Positions 25,141-33,906 of a DNA stretch of 33,906 nucleotides are shown here, in pieces. The stretch lies in contig DUQV01000152.1 in the NCBI GenBank assembly GCA_012837605.1, forward strand, positions 1 to 33,906, given 5' to 3'. Both the position numbers and the translations under genes were made by a program. Position 1 is the first letter of the stretch, and every line of letters starts with the position of its first letter. The DNA is from Clostridiales bacterium. Lineage in GTDB: Bacteria; Bacillota; Clostridia; Lachnospirales; Lachnospiraceae. The notes below the pieces were generated by a model that saw nothing but the letters and a program-made list of their open reading frames with translations, did not search any database and was not told the origin of the DNA.

Positions 25141-25327
25141 GCAGATTAGTCCAAGGCAATCAGCACATTTTATGTGACACATAATATGTGTCACAATAAA
25201 ATGAGATGATCGACTTGGATAAGTGTAAATTGGTTCGGCAAGCCGAACCTTAAGCGAGAAAACCGTAGGTTTTCTCGCTACTAATCTGCTTATTAAGCAG
25301 GTTTTCTCGCTACTAATCTGCTTATTC
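25135..25327. mobile_element. 193-bp MITE-like inverted-repeat element between dnaK and dnaJ
   Basis: The ends GAATAAGCAGATTAGT (25135-25150) and ACTAATCTGCTTATTC (25312-25327) are perfect 16-bp terminal inverted repeats. Inside are three further palindromes. An 11-bp stem, TGTGACACATA/TATGTGTCACA (25173-25195), is extended outward by 7 bp with one bulge. GGTTCGGC-AA-GCCGAACC spans 25232-25249. AGCGAGAAAACC/GGTTTTCTCGCT spans 25253-25279. A 28-bp direct repeat occurs at 25267-25294 and 25299-25326. No credible gene or transposase is encoded, and no target-site duplication is evident. The structure fits a non-autonomous mobile element or an evolved mRNA-processing region. Confidence 0.65.
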
Positions 25328-25341
25328 ACCTGACAAATAAA

Positions 25342-27252
<1,911 letters not shown>

Positions 27253-27281
27253 TCAAATAAAAATGCTGTGTTAGTATTGTG

Positions 27282-28007
27282 CTAGTTAACGACTTTAACC
27301 ATACTGTGTCTGACTACTATATCGCGATACATATAGCCCTTTTGATACTCTTCTGAAATTATATTTTCACCGAGCTTCTCATCCTCACCATGCATAACAG
27401 CATTATGATAATCCGGGTTAAACTCTTTACCAACTGCTTCAATAGCCTTAACCCCTATTTCCTCCAAGGTCGTCATCAGCTGTTTATATATCATATTGAA
27501 ACCTTGAACCAACGGGCTATCCTTATCTGCTTCATTTACCGAGCTTAGCCCTCTTTCAAAATTATCAATTATAGGCAATATCTTCTCGATAGTACTCATT
27601 ACTCCCATATCAAACATTTGAGCTTTTTCTTTTTCGGTACGTTTTCTGTAATTATCAAACTCAGCCATGCTCCTCATTAGTCTGTCATTCAATTCCATAA
27701 TCTTCTCCTCTTTGGCAGCAAGCTCTTTGCTCTTACTGCTTCTTGGAAGTGCTTTACCGGTCTTTGAAGGAGCTGCTTCATCTTGAGATGTCTCCTTTTT
27801 GTCTTTGTCATCCGTATCCTTTACAGCATCTTTGTCTTTTTGATCCGGTATGTCTTTGTCTTTTTGACATTCTTTCCTGCTCGCTGCTTCGATGTCATCT
27901 GAAAGCTCATCTGTTTTTTCATCCTTAGACGCTTTGGAATGCTTCTCTCTTTCCTCCTTCTCCATGGCTGCTTTTATGACCTCGATAGTCTTATCCACAT
28001 CCTTCAA
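27282..28007 (-). CDS. grpE: Nucleotide exchange factor GrpE
   Basis: The 241-residue protein releases ADP from DnaK. The conserved part (about 95-241) has the long dimerisation helix (KIMELNDRLMRSMAEFDNYR), TIEKILPIIDNFERGL and the C-terminal beta domain with GKEFNPDYHNAVMH and GYMYRDIVVRHSMVKV. Residues 1-90 are very rich in Lys, Asp and Glu, with repeats such as KDKD, and are longer than in many GrpE proteins; they are probably disordered. The start appears to be TTG at 28007, preceded by AAAGGTGG, 23 bases after hrcA. No better ATG has a ribosome binding site. Confidence 0.94.
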   Translation of the reverse strand: MKDVDKTIEVIKAAMEKEEREKHSKASKDEKTDELSDDIEAASRKECQKDKDIPDQKDKDAVKDTDDKDKKETSQDEAAPSKTGKALPRSSKSKELAAKEEKIMELNDRLMRSMAEFDNYRKRTEKEKAQMFDMGVMSTIEKILPIIDNFERGLSSVNEADKDSPLVQGFNMIYKQLMTTLEEIGVKAIEAVGKEFNPDYHNAVMHGEDEKLGENIISEEYQKGYMYRDIVVRHSMVKVVN

Positions 28008-28030
28008 TCTATTTTAACCACCTTTCATAA

Positions 28031-29062
28031 CTATGTTTTCTTCTTGAATATGTCATCTAATTGAACCATCAAATTCTGTAAAGTACCTACTACTCTTTCA
28101 TAATCCATTCTCTTAGGACCAATGATTCCTACCTTGCCGTATACACCCTCTTCTATCTCGTAAGTGGCAGTAACAACGGAACAATCCTTCATCGCCTCTA
28201 TAGGGGTCTCATTTCCGATATATACTTGAATTCCTCTGGTTTCTTCATCATCCATCTTGTCATGTATAAGATCGGACAGAAGCTTCTTTTCTTCAAGTGT
28301 ATACAACAGCTCTGAAGCCTTCTCAATATCGCTTAATTCAGGATATCTGAGAATATTGGTGGCTCCTGAGGTAAAAATCTTAAAGTCATCCTCTTCATTA
28401 ACCGCCTGAACTATGGCATCCAGAATAAAATTCACAATATCTTTATATTCTCCCGCCTGTTCCTTCATCTTTGAGATAATAGGCAGATTTATCGATGATA
28501 AATCCAAGCCTTGGAGAAATGTATTCAGAACAATATTCAACTTCAGTATTGTTTCTTTATTTAGTGGTGATGCAACGTTAATTATTTTATTCTTCACAAT
28601 ATTCTTTTCAAACACTATGACAGCTAAAAGTTGGCCATCTTCAATTTCAGTAAGCTGAATGAATTTTACTGTCTTTTTATATTGTGGTGTTGTAACCATA
28701 GTTGTATAATTCGTATTCATTGCAAGAAGCTTAGCCACTTGCTGCAATAAGCTTTCCAAACGATCCGCCTTCTCAATAAGAATATTTCTCATATTATCAA
28801 GCTCTTTGTTCTTATCAAGAAGCAATATATCAACATAAAGACGATATCCCTTGTCAGTGGGAATTCGTCCTGCAGATGTATGAGGCTGAAGAATGTATCC
28901 CATATCTTCAAGGTCAGACATTTCATTTCTGATAGTTGCCGAGCTTAAGTTAAGATCCGTTTGCTTTGCTATAGTTCTGGACCCAACCGGTTCACCTGTT
29001 TCCAGGTAATTCTTAATGATAGTCTGCAAGATTTTTAATTTTCTATCATCAAGCTCGTGCAC
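28031..29062 (-). CDS. hrcA: Heat-inducible transcription repressor HrcA
   Basis: The 343-residue repressor binds CIRCE and silences the dnaK operon until heat shock occupies GroEL, which otherwise keeps HrcA active. The N-terminal winged helix includes LDDRKLKILQTIIKNYLETG, SSATIRNEMSDLEDMGYI and HTSAGRIPTDKGYR. The GAF-like and dimerisation domains follow. The start is GTG at 29062 (VHELDDRK), with AAGGTG upstream. A longer frame from 29110 would begin inside CIRCE and is unlikely. It is the first gene of the operon, so it also controls itself. Confidence 0.96.
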   Translation of the reverse strand: MHELDDRKLKILQTIIKNYLETGEPVGSRTIAKQTDLNLSSATIRNEMSDLEDMGYILQPHTSAGRIPTDKGYRLYVDILLLDKNKELDNMRNILIEKADRLESLLQQVAKLLAMNTNYTTMVTTPQYKKTVKFIQLTEIEDGQLLAVIVFEKNIVKNKIINVASPLNKETILKLNIVLNTFLQGLDLSSINLPIISKMKEQAGEYKDIVNFILDAIVQAVNEEDDFKIFTSGATNILRYPELSDIEKASELLYTLEEKKLLSDLIHDKMDDEETRGIQVYIGNETPIEAMKDCSVVTATYEIEEGVYGKVGIIGPKRMDYERVVGTLQNLMVQLDDIFKKKT

Positions 29063-29099
29063 TTTCTCACCTTCTTTACATATTGTTTTAAACAGATAA

Positions 29100-29126
29100 T
29101 TAGCACTCACTCGATTAGAGTGCTAA
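29100..29126 (-). promoter_or_regulatory. CIRCE operator of the hrcA-dnaK operon
   Basis: TTAGCACTC (29100-29108), nine spacer bases and GAGTGCTAA (29118-29126) match the CIRCE consensus exactly. It lies between the promoter -10 box and the hrcA start, in the transcribed leader. HrcA is the known binding protein. Confidence 0.97.
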
Positions 29127-29136
29127 CATCATAAAT

Positions 29137-29165
29137 AAAATATCACTAATAGATAATTTTGTCAA
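29137..29165 (-). promoter_or_regulatory. SigA promoter of the heat-shock operon
   Basis: On the minus strand, TTGACA (29165-29160) and TATTTT (29142-29137) are spaced 17 bases apart. Transcription should start near the upstream half of CIRCE. The -35 box contains the TGA stop codon of hemW (29164-29162). Confidence 0.85.
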
Positions 29166-30433
29166 GAATAAATTTCACTTTTATCGAAAAGAAATTCTGA
29201 CAGTACTCTATTACTGACATCTATCCCATAATCAGTTAACCACACAGCATCCTTGTCAATTATTATTAATCCCTCATTCTTGAGACGAAATAATATATCA
29301 CCATATATTTCATCAATAGCCACACCAAATCTGCTAAAAAATTTTGATTTACTTATTCCCTTTGTCTTCCTAAGACCAAAAATCATAAATTCTTCTATCA
29401 GCTGACTTTTTGTTAATGAAATCATGTCCCTTCTGATACCATAAAAATCATACAATAACACATTTTTATCCACATCTGCCATGTTGGTTGACATAATATT
29501 ATTATGGCAATATAAAGCAGCATCCTGGTACTCTTTTAATGAATTTGTATTATTGAATCTCGTGTTTTCAATAAACGAAACAGAGCCAATACCAAATCCA
29601 AGATAAGGTATCCCCTCCCAGTAAGCCATATTATGCCTGCATTCATATCCTTTCTTCGCATAATTGGAGATTTCATACCGCTCATATCCATACTGCAGAA
29701 GTATTTCTTTGGTTCTTCTGTATATTAACAGTTCAATTTCTTCTGACGGAAGATTATCCTTATATTCTCCGTCAGGTCCATACTTCTCATAAAATGGTGT
29801 TCCCTCTTCAATCATCAGACTATAAGCGGATATATGCTTGGGATTTAACTTAATTATTCTATATAGCGTCTCTTCCCAAGACTTAAGATCCTGTCCGGGT
29901 AATGCCGACATAAGATCTATATTTATATTATTAAATCCCAATTCAACTGCAAGCAAATAATTCTCTTCAAACTCTGAATATGAATGTATTCTTCCAAGGA
30001 GCTTAAGCTCATGCTCATGTGATGACTGTAATCCAAAGCTAAGTCGGTTAATTCCGACATTCTTATAGTCCGTAAGCTTAGAGGCATCAATTGTTCCCGG
30101 ATTCACTTCAATAGTAATCTCCCTGTTTTCATCCGGGACAAAATCAAAAACCTTTCCTAACTCCTTAAGCAGCCGTACAATATATTCGGAATTAACACAT
30201 GAGGGTGTTCCGCCCCCAATAAATATTGAAGAAACAATATAATCATGTGTTCTTCCTTCGTAGCTTTTTATTTCCTTATATAATGCTTCAAAATATGATT
30301 TTATACTCTCTTCATCCGAAGGTCCTGATAAAAAATCACAGTAATCACATTTTTTTGCACAAAAAGGAACATGGACATAAAGTCTCAGATCCTTTTTCCA
30401 TGTTCTTTGCTCTATAGAATAATCTTTATTCAT
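29162..30433 (-). CDS. hemW: Radical SAM heme chaperone HemW
   Basis: The 423-residue protein is HemW, long annotated as an oxygen-independent coproporphyrinogen oxidase but now regarded as a heme-trafficking protein. The radical SAM cluster motif is HVPFCAKKCDYCDF (C25, C29, C32). Further signatures are FIGGGTPS, EVNPGT, NRLSFGLQS and NIDLMSALPGQ. The C-terminal HemW-type domain is at about 300-415. The position beside lepA and hrcA is conserved in Firmicutes and supports HemW rather than HemN. GAGGTG precedes the ATG. Its stop codon lies within the -35 box of the hrcA promoter. Confidence 0.93.
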   Translation of the reverse strand: MNKDYSIEQRTWKKDLRLYVHVPFCAKKCDYCDFLSGPSDEESIKSYFEALYKEIKSYEGRTHDYIVSSIFIGGGTPSCVNSEYIVRLLKELGKVFDFVPDENREITIEVNPGTIDASKLTDYKNVGINRLSFGLQSSHEHELKLLGRIHSYSEFEENYLLAVELGFNNINIDLMSALPGQDLKSWEETLYRIIKLNPKHISAYSLMIEEGTPFYEKYGPDGEYKDNLPSEEIELLIYRRTKEILLQYGYERYEISNYAKKGYECRHNMAYWEGIPYLGFGIGSVSFIENTRFNNTNSLKEYQDAALYCHNNIMSTNMADVDKNVLLYDFYGIRRDMISLTKSQLIEEFMIFGLRKTKGISKSKFFSRFGVAIDEIYGDILFRLKNEGLIIIDKDAVWLTDYGIDVSNRVLSEFLFDKSEIYS

Positions 30434-30497
30434 TATTCACCTCATTACTGTGCATAATCTCTGAACAGATATATTATGCTCTTATATCACAGTATGC

Positions 30498-32309
30498 TTA
30501 ATTATCATCCAGCTTAAGTACACTCATGAAGGCTTTTTGAGGAACTTCAACATTTCCAACTTGGCGCATCCTCTTTTTACCTTCCTTTTGCTTTTCCAAA
30601 AGCTTTTTCTTTCTAGTAATATCGCCGCCATAGCATTTTGCCAGTACATCCTTACGTACAGCCTTGACCGTCTCTCTGGCTATTATCTTGCTTCCAATCG
30701 CCGCTTGAATAGGTATTTCAAAAAGATGACGCGGAATTTCATCCTTAAGCTTCTCACAAATCTTTCTTCCTCTTTCATATGCTCCGTCAGCATGAACAAT
30801 AAATGACAGTGCATCTACCTCCTCACGGTTTATCAGAATGTCCAGTTTAACAAGATCCGACCTGACATATCCTTTAAACTCATAATCAAGGGAGGCATAA
30901 CCCTTTGATCTTGATTTTAAAGCATCAAAGAAATCATAAATAATCTCATTTAGCGGAAGCTCATATTTTAATATGGCACGCTTCTCCTCCATATACTCCA
31001 TTCCAAGATAGATTCCTCTTCTTTCCTGGCATAGAGTCATGATCTGTCCTACGAATTCTGTCGTAACCATAATCTCTGCTGATACAAACGGTTCCTCCAT
31101 ATAATCTATTAATGAAGGATCAGGCATATTTGTCGGATTGGTTATCTCAATAACTTGTCCGTCAGTTTTATGAATCTTATATATTACACTGGGTGCAGTG
31201 GTAACCAAATCAAGATTATACTCCCTCTCCAGTCTTTCCTGAACTATTTCAAGATGAAGCAGTCCCAGAAAGCCGCATCTGAAACCAAATCCTAAAGCAA
31301 CAGATGTTTCAGGCTCAAATTGCAAAGAGGCATCATTAAGCTGCAGCTTTTCCAGCGCATCTCTAAGATCCGGATACTTAGCTCCATCAGAAGGGTACAT
31401 GCCGCAATATACCATTGGCAGCACCTTCTTATAACCCGGAAGCGGATTGGCACATGGTCTTTTCGCGTCAGTTACGGTATCGCCGACTCTGGTTTCCTTA
31501 ACATTTTTTAACCCTGCTGTGATATATCCAACCATTCCTGCTGTTAATTCATCACAGGGAATAAATCTGCCGGGTCCAAAGGTTCCAAGCTCAATCACTT
31601 CGGCGGTTGCACCGGTTGCCATCATTTTAATTTGTGTGCCTTTCTTTACAGTACCTTCCATGATTCTGCAAAATATAATGACCCCTTTGTATGAATCATA
31701 AAGAGAATCAAATATTAATGCCTGTAAAGCATTGTTTGGATCTCCTTTCGGAGCAGGAATCTTAGTAATAATCTGTTCAAGCACTTCTTCGATATTTATG
31801 CCTTGCTTGGCCGATATCAAAGGAGCATCATGGGCTTCTATACCGATAATATCTTCGATTTCGGATATAACACGCTGCGGTTCTGCACTGGGCAGATCGA
31901 TTTTGTTGATAACAGGTATAATCTCAAGGTCATGATCAAGAGCCAAATATACATTAGCTAAAGTCTGAGCTTCAATCCCCTGAGCTGCATCAACAATAAG
32001 AATAGCGCCTTCACAGGCGGCAAGACTTCTGGATACCTCATAGTTAAAATCCACATGACCGGGGGTGTCAATTAAGTTAAATATATATTCCTCACCGGAC
32101 TTAGAACGGTATATCGTTCTGACGGTTTGTGCCTTTATCGTTATTCCTCTTTCTCTTTCCAGATCCATATTATCTAAAACCTGCGACTGCATCTCCCTGC
32201 TTGTAAGCAGTCCGGTTTTTTCTATTATTCTATCTGCTAAAGTCGATTTACCATGATCAATATGTGCTATTATGCAAAAGTTTCTTATTTTGCTTTGGTC
32301 TAAACTCAT
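30498..32309 (-). CDS. lepA: Elongation factor 4 (back-translocating GTPase LepA)
   Basis: The 603-residue GTPase acts on the ribosome. It has the G-domain motifs [13 protein letters not shown] (G1), RGITIKAQ (G2), DTPGHVDF (G3) and NKIDLPSA (G4), domain II, and the LepA-specific C-terminal domain with [19 protein letters not shown]. The ATG at 32309 has AGGAGG 6 bases before it; nine codons further upstream are not needed. It follows spoIIP by 34 bases and precedes hemW by 64. Confidence 0.97.
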   Translation of the reverse strand: MSLDQSKIRNFCIIAHIDHGKSTLADRIIEKTGLLTSREMQSQVLDNMDLERERGITIKAQTVRTIYRSKSGEEYIFNLIDTPGHVDFNYEVSRSLAACEGAILIVDAAQGIEAQTLANVYLALDHDLEIIPVINKIDLPSAEPQRVISEIEDIIGIEAHDAPLISAKQGINIEEVLEQIITKIPAPKGDPNNALQALIFDSLYDSYKGVIIFCRIMEGTVKKGTQIKMMATGATAEVIELGTFGPGRFIPCDELTAGMVGYITAGLKNVKETRVGDTVTDAKRPCANPLPGYKKVLPMVYCGMYPSDGAKYPDLRDALEKLQLNDASLQFEPETSVALGFGFRCGFLGLLHLEIVQERLEREYNLDLVTTAPSVIYKIHKTDGQVIEITNPTNMPDPSLIDYMEEPFVSAEIMVTTEFVGQIMTLCQERRGIYLGMEYMEEKRAILKYELPLNEIIYDFFDALKSRSKGYASLDYEFKGYVRSDLVKLDILINREEVDALSFIVHADGAYERGRKICEKLKDEIPRHLFEIPIQAAIGSKIIARETVKAVRKDVLAKCYGGDITRKKKLLEKQKEGKKRMRQVGNVEVPQKAFMSVLKLDDN

Positions 32310-32343
32310 GTTAATCCTCCTGTGTGAATTTATCACTTCTATC

Positions 32344-33708
32344 TTACTGTCCTTTTAGAACTGCGTCAAGTATTTCCGCAAAGGGCTCCATAGCTTTTTT
32401 TGCAGATCTTAGAGTGTTTTTATGGGTGCCCAATTCTACAAGAAGACTCTTTGGTCTTACATCAAGATTATATCTGTAGTCCTGAAGATAATTCTTATAA
32501 AAAAGCCCGGGATACATCTTTAGTCCTTTCAATTGCAGCTGCAAAGAAAAAGACAGATTATCCTGCAGATTAGGATTATCCAATCTTGTAATAGGACCGT
32601 TTTGATTTCTGCTTAGTCCGTTAAGCAGCATGATTTGTGCTGTCTCCTGTCCTTCTATTACTGTAGAACGCTTTTCCGCTCCGTCCCTATGCAAATCAAT
32701 AACAACTTCTATACTTGGATTTTCCTCAAGTATCTTTAATACACCTTCTCTGGCATATGTATACGCTTTGTTTCTGTCAAGCTTGCCATCTACAAGGTCA
32801 TAAACACTCTTGTCATGTATTACATTATATCCATATTTCTCTGTCAAAATCTCGGCCAAAAGACTTCCTATTCCAACTACAGAATCCTCAGGTTCCTGCT
32901 TTCTGCTGTCCAGATAAGCCTCCTGCGAATGAGTATGATAAATCAGTATCTGCGGTTTATCATTCGAAGTCTTAATCGTCATATCCTTCTCAAGCAAAAC
33001 TTTAGCATCGAACAGTTCATCAGTAATTCTGGTGGCCGAATCTACTATATAAAAATTCCTTATAAGAAAGCTGACATCATTAAGCTGATTTAATGTAAAA
33101 GGAGTTCCATCATGGCTTTTCATTACTCCGATGACTCCTTCATCTCCTCCATATCCCAAATCAAAATCATTATAATATAAATCTCCGTCCATAATACTAA
33201 CAGGCAATTCCTGCAGCCTGCCATGTAAGCTTCCGCTTCCTTCTATGTATTCTATGTAATTGTCTGACTTTAAAATTGCGCCATTTGTTAATATGTATTC
33301 CTTAGTCAGCACATTTGAATAATTAATATAATTTATCTTACTCTTGGATTTCTGACTCTGAACCTCAACAACAGCCCTCTGTGCCGGTACATATTTATCT
33401 TTAGGTCTCCGGGTATCTGCAGATACAAATCTGTGAACCTGATAGATTCTTGAGATCATATATACAGGAAAATGATATAAGTTCTTTTCTTTTTCAAGCT
33501 GATAACTTAATGTACCAGATCCTTTATTAATAATATTCACAAAAATCTCTGATATCATATCCGAAGAAGTATTTGCTTTGGCTTGGTTTATTCCATCAGA
33601 AAGAAACACAGAAAAAATGCATATCAAAAAAAATACAGATATTATGATTATGACTATATGAAATCTGTTATTACGCATTTTTCTGTCCCTTAATAGATAG
33701 TCTCTCAT
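32344..33708 (-). CDS. spoIIP: Stage II sporulation protein P, cell-wall hydrolase
   Basis: The 454-residue protein has one N-terminal membrane helix (about 16-36) and an extracytoplasmic SpoIIP domain (about 245-450). The domain shows [24 protein letters not shown] and [12 protein letters not shown], the histidine and glutamate residues that bind zinc and cut peptidoglycan. With SpoIID and SpoIIM it thins septal wall so the mother cell can engulf the forespore. The ATG at 33708 has GGGAG 5 bases upstream; an ATG ten codons later with AAGGGA is an alternative. The gene follows gpr, the usual Firmicute order, and marks the organism as a spore former. Confidence 0.95.
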   Translation of the reverse strand: MRDYLLRDRKMRNNRFHIVIIIISVFFLICIFSVFLSDGINQAKANTSSDMISEIFVNIINKGSGTLSYQLEKEKNLYHFPVYMISRIYQVHRFVSADTRRPKDKYVPAQRAVVEVQSQKSKSKINYINYSNVLTKEYILTNGAILKSDNYIEYIEGSGSLHGRLQELPVSIMDGDLYYNDFDLGYGGDEGVIGVMKSHDGTPFTLNQLNDVSFLIRNFYIVDSATRITDELFDAKVLLEKDMTIKTSNDKPQILIYHTHSQEAYLDSRKQEPEDSVVGIGSLLAEILTEKYGYNVIHDKSVYDLVDGKLDRNKAYTYAREGVLKILEENPSIEVVIDLHRDGAEKRSTVIEGQETAQIMLLNGLSRNQNGPITRLDNPNLQDNLSFSLQLQLKGLKMYPGLFYKNYLQDYRYNLDVRPKSLLVELGTHKNTLRSAKKAMEPFAEILDAVLKGQ

Positions 33709-33780
33709 TTCTGCTCCCGGACTCTGAATTTTATTGACAAAAAGCCTATTTAATTATATTCAGACAGCCTGTTTTTAGTA

Positions 33781-33906
33781 CTAAGCCGTAGCAGAGCTAA
33801 AAAAGCACGTATTGAGAGCCTCAGATATTGTAAAGCTGATCTGCTTTACCAATTCATCAATATTTTTAGGCGTTACGAACATATTATACATCTGCGAACT
33901 GTTAAC
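33781..33906 (-). CDS. gpr: Germination protease GPR, C-terminal end only
   Basis: The last 41 codons of a gene enter from the right edge and end at a TAG (33783-33781). The reading MFVTPKNIDELVKQISFTIS matches the C-terminal region of the spore protease that degrades small acid-soluble spore proteins at germination. Its place just upstream of spoIIP is the normal arrangement. The final residues (CFFSSATA) are not the common ending. The 72-base gap to spoIIP holds no clear terminator or promoter. Confidence 0.85.
   Translation of the reverse strand, partial: VNSSQMYNMFVTPKNIDELVKQISFTISEALNTCFFSSATA

Noticed and set aside
25117-25329. A 70-codon open frame on the minus strand between dnaK and dnaJ
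   Set aside because: It lies almost entirely within the inverted-repeat element, has no ribosome binding site or recognisable composition, and is better explained as a chance frame through palindromes.
29063-29110. A longer HrcA starting at GTG 29110
   Set aside because: The start would lie inside the CIRCE operator and lacks a ribosome binding site. The GTG at 29062 gives the normal HrcA length.
33709-33780. A SigE-type promoter ahead of spoIIP (a GAATATA at 33761-33755)
   Set aside because: The -35-like box is acceptable, but no -10 box at the right distance matches the consensus, so the site cannot be supported.

Overview
The window looks like a low-GC, endospore-forming member of the Clostridia, most likely Lachnospiraceae or a close relative. 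The evidence is the order gpr-spoIIP-lepA-hemW-hrcA-grpE-dnaK-dnaJ-prmA, a short HisG paired with HisZ, a Gram-positive RecU, AGGAGG-type ribosome binding sites, and TTGACA/TATAAT promoters. Almost everything reads on the minus strand; the exception is a two-gene plus-strand island at 1431-5027. Family assignments come from reading the protein sequences; no database search was run. Layout from left to right: (1) 1-460 holds the start of an unidentified small basic protein and rpsU with its promoter, leader hairpin and terminator. (2) 623-5027 is a TetR regulator divergent from an MMPL/RND exporter and a secreted LxxG heptad-repeat protein; a 16-bp palindrome lies between the divergent genes. 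(3) 5298-13971 is a histidine-alanine block transcribed hisZ-hisG-hisD-hisB-hisA-hisIE-alaS from a consensus promoter. No hisH, hisC or ordinary hisF is present, and HisIE carries an N-terminal HisF-like barrel that has lost its catalytic signatures. (4) 14131-20515 is a run of RNA-modification and housekeeping genes transcribed rsmE, relQ-type alarmone synthetase, RsmF-type methyltransferase, RsuA-type pseudouridine synthase, HAD hydrolase, RluA-type pseudouridine synthase, recU. (5) 20720-22724 is a padR-HAAS-DUF4097 envelope module with its own consensus promoter and a candidate operator. It lies between prmA and rsmE, which are usually neighbours, and related palindromic repeats lie on both sides of it. 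(6) 22942-29165 is the heat-shock operon hrcA-grpE-dnaK-dnaJ-prmA, with a CIRCE element and a promoter whose -35 box overlaps the hemW stop codon. A 193-bp inverted-repeat element sits between dnaK and dnaJ. (7) 29162-33906 holds hemW, lepA, spoIIP and the last 41 codons of the spore protease gene gpr. No tRNA, rRNA, CRISPR array, intact transposase or prophage gene was seen. Most of the window is conserved core genome. The less ordinary material is the HisF-like/HisIE fusion, the two classes of palindromic repeat, the padR module interrupting prmA-rsmE, and the TetR/MMPL/LxxG cassette. Gaps without a gene are all shorter than 300 bases; the larger ones (108-286, 461-622, 1208-1430, 5028-5297, 13972-14130, 20516-20719, 22725-22941, 25098-25341) are described under their regulatory or repeat features.
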